DNA of 14,833 nucleotides, taken from JAGXLP01 sp042218715 (lineage in GTDB: Bacteria > Bipolaricaulota > Bipolaricaulia > M55B111). The notes beneath the pieces were generated by a model, which ran no database searches, was not told the origin of the DNA, and saw only the letters and a list, made by a program, of their open reading frames with translations. The translations under genes were made by a program, and so were the position numbers. The first letter of the stretch is position 1; every line of letters begins with the position of its first letter. Location: NCBI GenBank assembly GCA_042218715.1, contig JBDGQU010000061.1, positions 1 to 14,833 on the forward strand. Reading direction: 5' to 3'. Below, piece after piece: positions 1 to 6,707 of this stretch.

Positions 1-48
1 TCCAAGGAGGCTGAGGAGCGCTACAAACCCTGGACCGTCGGGCTATGA
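1..48 (+). CDS. C-terminal end of an unidentified protein (partial)
   Basis: Frame 1 is open from the left edge to a TGA at 46-48 and encodes SKEAEERYKPWTVGL. The charged, helix-like composition resembles the tail of a real protein more than the other two plus frames do. A GC-rich hairpin begins about 40 bases after the stop, as expected for a gene end. Only 15 residues are visible, so the family cannot be recognised. The start and most of the gene lie outside the window. It would be convergent with mutS2. Confidence 0.5.
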   Translation, partial: SKEAEERYKPWTVGL

Positions 49-88
49 ACCCTAATGTATGGTTGACACCATGTCACGGACTTCCCGG

Positions 89-140
89 CGCCGCATCCGG
101 GCTTTTACCCTCTTCTGGTTATGCGGCGTTTGATATTTCT
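89..140 (+). terminator. Hairpin terminator after the left-edge gene
   Basis: CGCCGCAT at 89-96 pairs perfectly with ATGCGGCG at 121-128. CCGG at 97-100 can extend the stem with CTGG at 115-118, leaving two unpaired T. The hairpin is followed by a T-rich stretch (TTTGATATTTCT). The T tract is interrupted, so this is a good but not ideal Rho-independent terminator for plus-strand transcription. On the minus strand no T tract follows. Confidence 0.5.
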
Positions 141-323
141 CTTATAAAAACATTACCAAGTAACTATAAATATTTTATGAAAAATTTATAGGTTATTGTA
201 TGACTGTCGTAAAAATTAAAAAACCCTTTGATCTATATTCCAATAAACCCAATATCATAAATTCGACTGATTATAATTGATGGAAACTATTTGTTCAAGG
301 GAGGCCAAATAGAAGGGTTTTCC
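129..323. other. AT-rich intergenic stretch between convergent genes
   Basis: No convincing gene is seen. It contains an AT-rich imperfect hairpin (161-171 with 184-195, one bulged base). On the minus strand there is a T run opposite the A run at 218-223, which could help end mutS2 transcription, but I see no strong stem directly before it. A very short AGGG/CCCT hairpin (315-325) overlaps the mutS2 stop codon. These are weak signals. Confidence 0.3.
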
Positions 324-2681
324 CTATAGCTCGAAGACAGTGACACCTTCCCCACCTTCCGACGGTGGAGGACCGTAGCACTTTTTTATCAAATCGGAGG
401 CTCGTAAGTGGTCTCTAATATTTCTTCTGAGGGTTCCGGAACCCTTACCGTGAAGCACCCGGCCTTTGGATCTGTCCGCTCTTATAAGTCGATCTACGTA
501 CTTATCTACTTCTCTGAGAGCTTCTCTGACGGTCATGCCCCTTACGTTTATCTCGAAACCAACCGAACCGGACGACTTGCTGTAATTTACTCCGCTACCG
601 TGCTTCTTGTCTGTTCCATCTCTCTCTTGCGAGGCGTTTCTTAGATCGGAGAGTTCCGTGGTGAGCTTCATGCCGTTTACGGACACTTCTATCTCTCCTT
701 CGTTTTTTATCCGAACTACTTCGCCCGCCTGACCGGTGCTTTTTATGATTACCTTTTGGCCCGGGGTTAGCTCCTCCAGTTCCAGCTCGGACTTCGCTTC
801 CTCCTTGCGAAGTTGCTCCTTACCAGTTTCGAGCCTTTCCTCTATTTCTTTTACCTTTTTCAGTGCTTCCCTCGCCCCTTCCTCGTCTGATTCCCTCGCA
901 CTGGAAATGGCTTTTTCGATTTCTCTTTTTGCTTCTTCCAAGAACCTGTCCAGGTTTCTTATATCGGAGCGGAGAGCGTTTTTTTGGTCGGATTTTAATT
1001 CCGAAAGCTTTTCGTCGTACTTTTGTTTAACTTCCCGGGCCTCCGAAAGCTTTTCGTCTATTTCTTTACCCTTCTCTCTTATCTTCCGCTTTTCCTGGAC
1101 CAGATCCTTGATGATGTTTTCCGCCTGAATCTTTCCTTCGTCCAGAAACTCTTCGGCCCGAGAGATTATTTCATCCCCTAACCCCAATCTGGAAGCAATT
1201 ATAAACGCATTACTCTTTCCGGGCACCCCTTCCAGGATATGGTAGGTGGGCACCAGTTCTTCGGGATCGAAATCGACTGAGAAAGTTGCCAACTGAGGGT
1301 GGTTAAAGGAGAAATTTTTTATTGCCGTAAAGTGAGTGGTCACGGCAAACCGCGTTTCAGCCTCCAGGAGAGTTTCTAATATAGAGAGCCCAAGTGCTGC
1401 CCCCTCTTCCGGGTCGGTGCCGGCTCCTAGTTCGTCGAGCAATACGAGGCTTTCCGAGTCCATTTCTTGGAATATTCCAACTATGTTTCCCATGTGAGAT
1501 GAGAAAGTTGAAAGGTTCTGCTCGATACTCTGTTCGTCCCCGATATCGCTATACACGTGGTGGTAAATTTCTACTCTCGAGTCCTGGTGAGCGGGGATTG
1601 GAATCCCCGATTGGACCATTAGCGTAAATAACCCTATTGTTTTTAAGGTGACCGTCTTTCCTCCGGTGTTTGGTCCCGTTATCGTTGCTCCTTCTTCGGT
1701 TCGACCGAATTTAATCGTTATGGGAACGACTTCCTCCTGGTCCAGTAAGGGGTGTCTGGCGTCGATTAGTGCCAACCCCTCTTCTTTCGTAAGTTTCGGG
1801 GCGGAGCAGGACCGCTTCTGGGAAAACTGCGCCCTGGCGTAAATTGAATCCAGCTCTCCCAGGACTTTCTGGTTTTCCCTCAATTCCCATTTGTGGTCCT
1901 TGAATAACTCGGTTAATTCTCGCCTGATCCTCTTCTTTTCCTCGATGATTTCCGAAGTTAGGTCCTTCAGCTTGTTATTGAGTTTCACGGCTCCCGAGGG
2001 TTCTGCGAATAGGGTTCGGCCGGAGTTAGAACTCCCGTGTATTACGCAATCAACCCTTTCTTTTGCCGAACTTATCAGGGGCACCACCAGACGATTGGAT
2101 TTTTGAACGACTACGTTGTCCTGAATCAAGTTTTTATGTTTTTCCAGGAAACTTTCTAGCTTTTCCTTTATTTTGGTTTCTATTTCCCGTTTTTCTTTCA
2201 GCAAATCGAACAGTCTGGTAGTAGCCGTGTCCCTTATTTCCCCCCTTCGATCAATCTTTGATTTGATTTCTGTTTGGAGGTTTTCCAGGCCGTGAATATT
2301 TTCCGCCAGTTCGGCGAGGTAGGTAGTATCTTCCGGAGGTTGATCCAGTATGAACTCTTTTGCTTCTTGACCGACCTTTAGTGTGCCGTTGATTTTCAGG
2401 AAGTCGGTCGCTTCTAGAGGAGGGTGTTCCTCGGCCTGGTTTATTAGGGGGTTAAAATCGGAAAGTTCTCCCAGCTTGAACGGCTCGGGTTTTTCCAGTA
2501 ACTTTCGACACTCTTCTACCTTGGCTAATTCTTCTTCGATTACTTCCCGGTCGGAGCTGGGAGATAGTTCTTCTATTCGCGTCTCACCGAGGGAGGATAC
2601 CGAGAATTCCTTTACGATATTTTTAAGCTTCTCGAATTCGAGATCCCTGTACGTCCTTTCGTTAGTTACGTTATTAGTCAT
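324..2681 (-). CDS. mutS2: Endonuclease MutS2 (MutS-family ATPase with C-terminal Smr domain)
   Basis: 785 aa, the usual MutS2 length. MutS2 lacks the mismatch-recognition domain of MutS. Family members bind branched DNA or collided ribosomes and are described as suppressing recombination or rescuing ribosomes. Visible in order: an N-terminal lever/clamp region (about 1-310), Walker A GPNTGGKT (336-343), Walker B with LVLLDELGAGTDP (412-424), a long charged coiled coil (about 510-635), a KOW-like small beta domain (about 637-680) and the Smr domain (about 708-785) with HGKGSGTLR (744-752). The Smr motif usually written LDLR reads INVR here. The ATG start gives the expected ERTYRDLEFEKLK beginning, but its Shine-Dalgarno is poor. 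Just upstream ATGACTAAT occurs twice, and the first copy opens a three-codon frame ending in TGA. It lies 55 bases after the rlpA-like gene and is probably co-transcribed with it. Confidence 0.95.
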   Translation of the reverse strand: MTNNVTNERTYRDLEFEKLKNIVKEFSVSSLGETRIEELSPSSDREVIEEELAKVEECRKLLEKPEPFKLGELSDFNPLINQAEEHPPLEATDFLKINGTLKVGQEAKEFILDQPPEDTTYLAELAENIHGLENLQTEIKSKIDRRGEIRDTATTRLFDLLKEKREIETKIKEKLESFLEKHKNLIQDNVVVQKSNRLVVPLISSAKERVDCVIHGSSNSGRTLFAEPSGAVKLNNKLKDLTSEIIEEKKRIRRELTELFKDHKWELRENQKVLGELDSIYARAQFSQKRSCSAPKLTKEEGLALIDARHPLLDQEEVVPITIKFGRTEEGATITGPNTGGKTVTLKTIGLFTLMVQSGIPIPAHQDSRVEIYHHVYSDIGDEQSIEQNLSTFSSHMGNIVGIFQEMDSESLVLLDELGAGTDPEEGAALGLSILETLLEAETRFAVTTHFTAIKNFSFNHPQLATFSVDFDPEELVPTYHILEGVPGKSNAFIIASRLGLGDEIISRAEEFLDEGKIQAENIIKDLVQEKRKIREKGKEIDEKLSEAREVKQKYDEKLSELKSDQKNALRSDIRNLDRFLEEAKREIEKAISSARESDEEGAREALKKVKEIEERLETGKEQLRKEEAKSELELEELTPGQKVIIKSTGQAGEVVRIKNEGEIEVSVNGMKLTTELSDLRNASQERDGTDKKHGSGVNYSKSSGSVGFEINVRGMTVREALREVDKYVDRLIRADRSKGRVLHGKGSGTLRRNIRDHLRASDLIKKCYGPPPSEGGEGVTVFEL

Positions 2682-2736
2682 TTCAATTAGTCATAGCTCG
2701 GTACTTTTATCGACTTCGTAGTTAATATTTCGTCCG

Positions 2737-3120
2737 TTATTCTCCCCACTTCACTATCTTTAACCCTACTTTCGCCGTGCCTGAGTCGATAATTCCCAGC
2801 TTTTTGGCCGCTTTTCGGGAGAGGTCAATGACCCTGTCTTTAATAAACGGACCGCGGTCGTTGATTCTTACCACTACCTGGTTCCCCGAGGAAAGATCCA
2901 CCACCTTGACTTTGGTATTGAACGGTAAACTTTTGTGAGCGGCGGTAAGTTCATTCATGTCGAATACTTCACCGCTCGCGGTAGTTTTACCCTGAAAATT
3001 TGGCCCGTACCAGCTAGCGACCCCCGTTTGATAAAAATCACCCGCCGGGCCGCTGGTCAGGCCTATTATTATCCCGGCCGCTATCAGCGATATCCCAAGT
3101 AACAAATATATTTTTGGCAT
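2737..3120 (-). CDS. RlpA-like double-psi beta-barrel protein
   Basis: 127 aa. Residues 1 to about 25 form a hydrophobic signal or anchor segment. No lipobox cysteine is seen, so unlike classical RlpA it is probably not a lipoprotein. The rest is the double-psi beta-barrel with GVASWYGPNFQGKTTASGE (33-51), TAAHKSLPF (59-67) and VVRINDRGPF (83-92). E51, D54 and H62 match the acidic and histidine positions linked to peptidoglycan lytic activity in RlpA. No SPOR domain is present, so binding to denuded septal glycan is not supported, and I withhold the gene symbol. A strong GGAGGAG lies just before the ATG. The protein probably acts on cell-wall glycan outside the membrane. Confidence 0.85.
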   Translation of the reverse strand: MPKIYLLLGISLIAAGIIIGLTSGPAGDFYQTGVASWYGPNFQGKTTASGEVFDMNELTAAHKSLPFNTKVKVVDLSSGNQVVVRINDRGPFIKDRVIDLSRKAAKKLGIIDSGTAKVGLKIVKWGE

Positions 3121-3166
3121 TAACTCCTCCGTTAAGTTCCAGCGGTTTTTTCTAATTCTATCAATA

Positions 3167-3376
3167 TTAAGAACCTATGAGTTCCTCAAGGTACTCCTCG
3201 ATTTCGTCCAGACCGTAGATTGTTCTACCTACTTCGTAGTCTTCTAGCCAGGCCTCTTTTACCGTTTCGTCCCTTCTCACTTCGACGTCTTCTATTCCCA
3301 GGCTGGAGAGCATTGTTTCGGCTTCGCTTTCTATTTGTTTGTTCTTCACTCTAAACAGGAACCTCTGTAAACCCAT
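3167..3376 (-). CDS. Small acidic protein of unknown function
   Basis: 69 aa from the ATG at 3374-3376, which I prefer. A GTG three codons upstream (3383-3385) is also in frame but lies inside the Shine-Dalgarno sequence AGAGGTG (3383-3389), which is correctly spaced for the ATG. The protein has no signal peptide or membrane segment. It is predicted alpha/beta: a strand RFLFRVKN, a helix from QIESEAETMLSSLG, a strand EDVEVRRDE, and a C-terminal helix GLDEIEEYLEELIG. The pattern faintly resembles the last part of a thioredoxin or glutaredoxin-like fold, but no CxxC is present. It is 46 bases upstream of the rlpA-like gene and probably shares its transcript. I do not recognise the family. Confidence 0.6.
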   Translation of the reverse strand: MGLQRFLFRVKNKQIESEAETMLSSLGIEDVEVRRDETVKEAWLEDYEVGRTIYGLDEIEEYLEELIGS

Positions 3377-3382
3377 TAAATT

Positions 3383-3389
3383 CACCTCT
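3383..3389 (-). promoter_or_regulatory. Ribosome binding site that decides the start of the 69-aa gene
   Basis: On the minus strand AGAGGTG is followed seven bases later by ATG. The in-frame GTG is part of this Shine-Dalgarno sequence itself, so the downstream ATG is the better start. Confidence 0.6.
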
Positions 3390-3405
3390 GCATCGTTTCT
3401 AACCG

Positions 3406-3427
3406 AAAACTTCCGGTCGAGCCGGAA
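3406..3427 (-). terminator. Hairpin with short T tract (weak terminator or attenuator)
   Basis: TTCCGG (3411-3416) pairs perfectly with CCGGAA (3422-3427) around a five-base loop. On the minus strand it is followed by GTTTTCGG. The stem is six pairs and the T tract only four, so it may be a weak terminator between the cdsA block and the small gene downstream, or an attenuator in that gene's leader. Confidence 0.35.
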
Positions 3428-3547
3428 AACAAATTAGTCACTTTTACATTCTTCCCGATCGGTCTCTGTAGAATGATAAGATTAAAGGTTGGTCGGGTAA
3501 AGGCTACAGTTGTAATTTTAAGTATCCCGATGAACTATTGGCCGAGG

Positions 3548-3627
3548 GCCAGGGGTTGCCTGGCTTCTATTCCGGTCGGGAGTTCTCCCCCAGACGCAAT
3601 CCGTCAACTCCCGCGAGTCAAATCGCG
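3548..3627 (-). other. Cluster of three hairpins downstream of the 64-codon gene
   Basis: In minus-strand order, after the stop at 3629: CGCGA/TCGCG (3623-3627 with 3612-3616, six-base loop), CGGGAGTT/AACTCCCG (3606-3613 with 3577-3584, 21-base loop) and GCCAGG/CCTGGC (3559-3564 with 3548-3553, five-base loop). The first two share bases 3612-3613 and partly exclude each other. None has a T tract on the minus strand, so they are not classical terminators. They could stabilise the 3' end of the valS-to-cdsA message. The rest of the 243-base gap (3386-3628) shows no convincing gene. Confidence 0.4.
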
Positions 3628-3628
3628 A

Positions 3629-3823
3629 TTATTCGAATTCCAGTTTGTCAAAGGCTGATTCAAGAGTGGATTTGAAGTCGCGGAAATCCTCTACGGGCAT
3701 ACTTATGCTGGCGTAGCCGTACTGGAATATGATCTCCTTGGTTTCGTCGTCCAGCCATACGGCGATCGGTGTATCGGACTCCGACGTTCCTTCCGCTAGG
3801 TCTTCGATACTAATAATAACCAC
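3629..3823 (-). CDS. Small acidic protein of unknown function downstream of cdsA
   Basis: Up to 64 aa, no signal peptide or membrane segment. The middle reads as beta strands (PIAVWLDDETKEIIFQYGYASISM) followed by a helix (VEDFRDFKSTLESAFDKLEFE). It is in the same frame as cdsA, separated from the cdsA stop by a single codon, so translation is almost certainly coupled. The listed start is GTG (3821-3823), but that codon lies inside a full Shine-Dalgarno sequence (3822-3829); the true start may be one of two ATT codons 2-3 codons later. dxr often occupies this place after cdsA and is absent here. I do not recognise the family. Confidence 0.6.
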   Translation of the reverse strand: MVIISIEDLAEGTSESDTPIAVWLDDETKEIIFQYGYASISMPVEDFRDFKSTLESAFDKLEFE

Positions 3824-3829
3824 CTCCTT
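3822..3829 (-). promoter_or_regulatory. Full-length Shine-Dalgarno overlapping the GTG start
   Basis: The minus strand reads AAGGAGGT, fully complementary to the usual 16S rRNA tail. It overlaps the cdsA stop and the only conventional start codon of the next gene (GTG, 3821-3823). Normal spacing would place the start at ATT (3815-3817 or 3812-3814). Confidence 0.6.
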
Positions 3830-4649
3830 AAACGAATTTCAGTATAAAGTGAAAATAGAAATAGAAAACGGGGAGCGCGAAGAGCAGGCCGTCGATTCTG
3901 TCTAAAACCCCACCATGGCCCGGAAATAGTTTACCCGAGTCCTTTTCGCCGGCCAGTCGTTTAAACCAGGATTCGGTCAAATCGCCCAGTTGAGTGGCGA
4001 ATCCTACCAGAACTGCCAATACCGCAATGTGGGGAAGCCACCTTAAATAAGGGACCCAGAGTGGGGAAAGCGACGCACCGAGAAATGCGACGATTAACCC
4101 CCCGGCGACCCCCTCGATCGTCTTGTTTGGGCTCACTTCGGGAGCAATTTTTTTACTCCCGAAGAAATTCCCGGCGATGTAAGCTCCGGAATCGTACCCC
4201 CAGACGATTAACAGCAGGTTTATTGCGTGAATAATACCGCTTTCGGCGAGATAGATTAAATAGAAATAATGAAGTAACCCGGGCACGTAAACCAGGGCGA
4301 GGATAGCTGCAAGTACCGCCTTAACGTTCTCGCGGCTGCTTCTCAAACCTAGGTTATTGATTATAGCAACGATTAAAGTACTTATGCCTATCAAGATTCC
4401 GTGTTTCGGACCGAACAGGGAATAAGCGAAAAAAGCTAGCCCGGCAAGTATTGAAGTAGGGATAATTCTAACTTCAATCCCGTATTCTTTAATTAATTCT
4501 GTGAACTCCGCTGTACCTATGGCTGCGGAAATAGCCAGGAATAGTCCTACGGCCCAGGGAAAGTTGTCCCGCTTGGCGAAGAAGAGAAGCGCAAGAACCG
4601 CCGGGGCCGTGATAACCGAGGTAATTATCCGTTTGGTTAGCTTGTTCAC
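3828..4649 (-). CDS. cdsA: Phosphatidate cytidylyltransferase (CDP-diacylglycerol synthase)
   Basis: 273 aa, typical length. It makes CDP-diacylglycerol from CTP and phosphatidic acid in the cytoplasmic membrane, the branch point of phospholipid synthesis. It is strongly hydrophobic with about eight membrane segments. The CdsA signature is present: SWFKR (227-231), KD (236-237), PGHGGVLDRID (243-253). Also conserved are WGYDSGAY (150-157) and SPNKTIEG (173-180). The start is GTG (4647-4649), overlapping the uppS TGA as GTGA, so it is translationally coupled to uppS, its usual partner. uppS supplies the cell-wall lipid carrier and cdsA the phospholipid precursor, so both serve envelope growth. 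Confidence 0.95.
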   Translation of the reverse strand: MNKLTKRIITSVITAPAVLALLFFAKRDNFPWAVGLFLAISAAIGTAEFTELIKEYGIEVRIIPTSILAGLAFFAYSLFGPKHGILIGISTLIVAIINNLGLRSSRENVKAVLAAILALVYVPGLLHYFYLIYLAESGIIHAINLLLIVWGYDSGAYIAGNFFGSKKIAPEVSPNKTIEGVAGGLIVAFLGASLSPLWVPYLRWLPHIAVLAVLVGFATQLGDLTESWFKRLAGEKDSGKLFPGHGGVLDRIDGLLFALPVFYFYFHFILKFV

Positions 4650-5407
4650 TGATCGTATTCCTCTTTTTCCACCCGACCGAACCGACGTTCTCTTTGCTGA
4701 TAGTCCGAGATTGCCTCGAGGAAGTCACCTGGCGTGAACTCGGGCCAAAACTCCTCCGTTATCCAGATTTCCGTGTAGGCGAGCTGCCACAGCATGAAGT
4801 TGCTTATTCTTCTTTCTCCGCTTGTTCTTATTAAGAGGTCCGGATCGGGGATTTCGGAAGTGTAAAGATGAGACTGGAGATCCTCCTCGGTAATTCCTTT
4901 TTCACTTGATATATTCCCCGCGATAGCCTCGGATACCAGGTCTTTTACCGCGGTTAAAATCTCCTGCCTCCCCCCATAGTTAAGGGCGAGTATTAACTGC
5001 AGGCCCTCGTTTGTCTTCGAATTCCTCACGGTTCTTCTGACGATGTCCGCTGTGTTATCGGGGAGTTCTTCCAGGTTCCCTATAACTCTTAACCTGATAT
5101 CGTTCTTAAGCAATTTTTCCCCGCGGTCACCGAGTAAATCCCCCAAAAGTGACATCAGGAATTGGATTTCACTTTCCGGGCGCGACCAGTTTTCCGTGGA
5201 AAACGTGTAGAAGGTTAAGAATTTTATTGGAAGTTTCTCTGAAGTAAATTCTATCAGGTCCTCCACCCTTTCCGTTCCTCGCTTGTGGCCTTCTGTCCTG
5301 GCGAGACCCCGTTTGTGGGCCCATCTTCCGTTACCATCGGGAATGATAGCTACGTGGTGGGGTATTTCGGCTTCCAGTATTTTATCCAGCCTCTCGTCCG
5401 GACTCAC
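4646..5407 (-). CDS. uppS: Isoprenyl transferase (undecaprenyl diphosphate synthase)
   Basis: 253 aa, typical. It adds isopentenyl units to farnesyl diphosphate in cis to make the undecaprenyl carrier for peptidoglycan and glycans. Motifs: HVAIIPDGNGRWA (18-30) with catalytic D24, FSTENW (69-74), NYGGRQEI (143-150), RTSGERRISNF (194-204) and E213. Position 23 is Pro where most bacterial enzymes have Met; Pro occurs in other cis-prenyltransferases, so activity is probably intact. Product length (C50-C55) cannot be read from sequence. Start GTG (5405-5407) follows GGGAGG at nine-base spacing. The first 26 bases overlap the end of folC and the last four overlap cdsA. Confidence 0.93.
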   Translation of the reverse strand: MSPDERLDKILEAEIPHHVAIIPDGNGRWAHKRGLARTEGHKRGTERVEDLIEFTSEKLPIKFLTFYTFSTENWSRPESEIQFLMSLLGDLLGDRGEKLLKNDIRLRVIGNLEELPDNTADIVRRTVRNSKTNEGLQLILALNYGGRQEILTAVKDLVSEAIAGNISSEKGITEEDLQSHLYTSEIPDPDLLIRTSGERRISNFMLWQLAYTEIWITEEFWPEFTPGDFLEAISDYQQRERRFGRVEKEEYDQ

Positions 5408-6707
5408 TTCTTATTGCCTCCCTGACAAGGTAAAGGGAGCCGGTTATACACACTATATCTTCCTTATTTGCTCCCTCTTTTGCAATCTTGATAGCCTCCT
5501 CCGGCAAACGAATCCCTCTGTAGTTCAATCCGACTTGGCTGGACCACCTCTCAAGGGCGCTGAGTGGCGCAGCTCGAGGAAAATCCAGCTCGGTTAAGTA
5601 AATTTCATCCACCTCGGGATTCAGAGCCGATAACATTCCTTTCAGGTTTTTGTCTTTTAACCCGCTAAAAACGAGCTTTATTTTAGCTCCCTGGGGACGT
5701 AATTGAAGATACTGTCTTAGTTCCCCGGCTAAAAGTTTTGCTGCTGCTTGGTTGTGAGCTCCGTCCACCAGTAAATGGGGATCCCTTTCCAGCAGTTGGA
5801 ATCTACCGGGCCAGCTTGCGTCCTCCAGGCCAGCTTTAATTTCATCGGGTTTCACACCGAATTCGGTTTCGGCGAGTTCTCCCAGAACCGTTAGAACCGT
5901 CCTGAGATTTTTTTCCTGGTAGGTCCCCGCCAGTCCCAGTCTCAAAATCTCCCCTTCTAAGTCCTTAATAGGGGACTTCACTATTTCGAATTGGGAGCTG
6001 TTCCAGTTGAAGTCTCTAAGCTTGATCTCCGTATTTTCTTCCGAAGACATCAACCTGCAACCCTTCTCGTTGCACTCTTTTCTGAATGCCCCGTCTGACG
6101 AGTTTTCCAGTGGTCCCAGGATTAGGGGTTTGCCCTGTTTTGCTATTCCCGCAAGTTCCCAGGCAATTTCTTCCAATGAGTTTCCCAGAATGTTCTGGTG
6201 TTCCAGTTCGACCGACGTTATTACTGACAGAACTGGTTTTCCTACGGGGTTTGTGGCATCATATCTTCCTCCAAGGCCGGCTTCGAGCAGAGCCAGATCG
6301 ATTTCTCGCCGGTTGAAATACCACGCTGCCAGGGCGGTAGTGGCTTCGAAAAAGCTCGGTTCATTGTTTTCCCGCTGTAGGTCTCTAATAGGACCCGTAA
6401 GCTCCTCTATTCCCTCGACGATGGAGGCTTGCGTTATTGGTTTACCGTCGACCGTTATCCTGTCAGTAAACCCCCTCAACGGAGGAGAAAGGAACTCTCC
6501 CACTCGATGATTTCGGTGGAGAATGCCAAATAACATCGCTGCCACCGAACCTTTTCCGTTCGATCCCGCGACGTGAATCGTGGGGTAGTTGTCGTCTGGG
6601 TTTCCCAGTTCTTTCAGTAGGTAATCTATCCTCTCCAGTCCAGGTTTTACGTCGTACTTTGGTAGACTGTCGAGTAGCTCAAATGCTTCTTCGGAGTTCT
6701 TTATCAA
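5382..6707 (-). CDS. folC: Folylpolyglutamate synthase (possible dihydrofolate synthase)
   Basis: 441 aa, normal for FolC, a Mur-ligase-type enzyme that adds glutamates to folates (and in some bacteria makes dihydrofolate) using ATP. Visible: P-loop HVAGSNGKGSV (45-55), SPPLRGFTDRI (74-84), FFEATTALAAWYF (119-131), LEAGLGGRYDATN (141-153), WPGRFQ (299-304) and DGAHN (315-319). Two usually conserved spots differ. The LDH triplet reads LEH (168-170), and the EKAG segment holding the carbamylated lysine reads ELAG with L185 (codon CTT). Start is TTG, overlapping the valS stop as TTGA, with GGAGG just upstream. The valS-folC pairing is common in Firmicutes and relatives. Confidence 0.93.
   Translation of the reverse strand: MIKNSEEAFELLDSLPKYDVKPGLERIDYLLKELGNPDDNYPTIHVAGSNGKGSVAAMLFGILHRNHRVGEFLSPPLRGFTDRITVDGKPITQASIVEGIEELTGPIRDLQRENNEPSFFEATTALAAWYFNRREIDLALLEAGLGGRYDATNPVGKPVLSVITSVELEHQNILGNSLEEIAWELAGIAKQGKPLILGPLENSSDGAFRKECNEKGCRLMSSEENTEIKLRDFNWNSSQFEIVKSPIKDLEGEILRLGLAGTYQEKNLRTVLTVLGELAETEFGVKPDEIKAGLEDASWPGRFQLLERDPHLLVDGAHNQAAAKLLAGELRQYLQLRPQGAKIKLVFSGLKDKNLKGMLSALNPEVDEIYLTELDFPRAAPLSALERWSSQVGLNYRGIRLPEEAIKIAKEGANKEDIVCITGSLYLVREAIRSESGREAG

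Noticed and set aside
11..35. GAGGAGCGCTAC resembling the start of an SAH riboswitch
   Set aside because: The matching downstream half (CAGGCTC-type strand and GGCGCTC pseudoknot) is missing, and the segment reads better as the end of a coding sequence.
286..312. CAAGGGAGGCCAAATAG similar to a conserved piece of RNase P RNA
   Set aside because: None of the other conserved RNase P blocks are nearby.
736..1128. Serine/phenylalanine-rich plus-strand frame opposite mutS2
   Set aside because: Mirror image of the Glu/Lys-rich coiled coil of mutS2; no ribosome site.
3473..3658. 61-codon plus-strand frame in the gap after the 64-codon gene
   Set aside because: Overlaps hairpins and the end of the opposite gene; no ribosome site or protein-like pattern.
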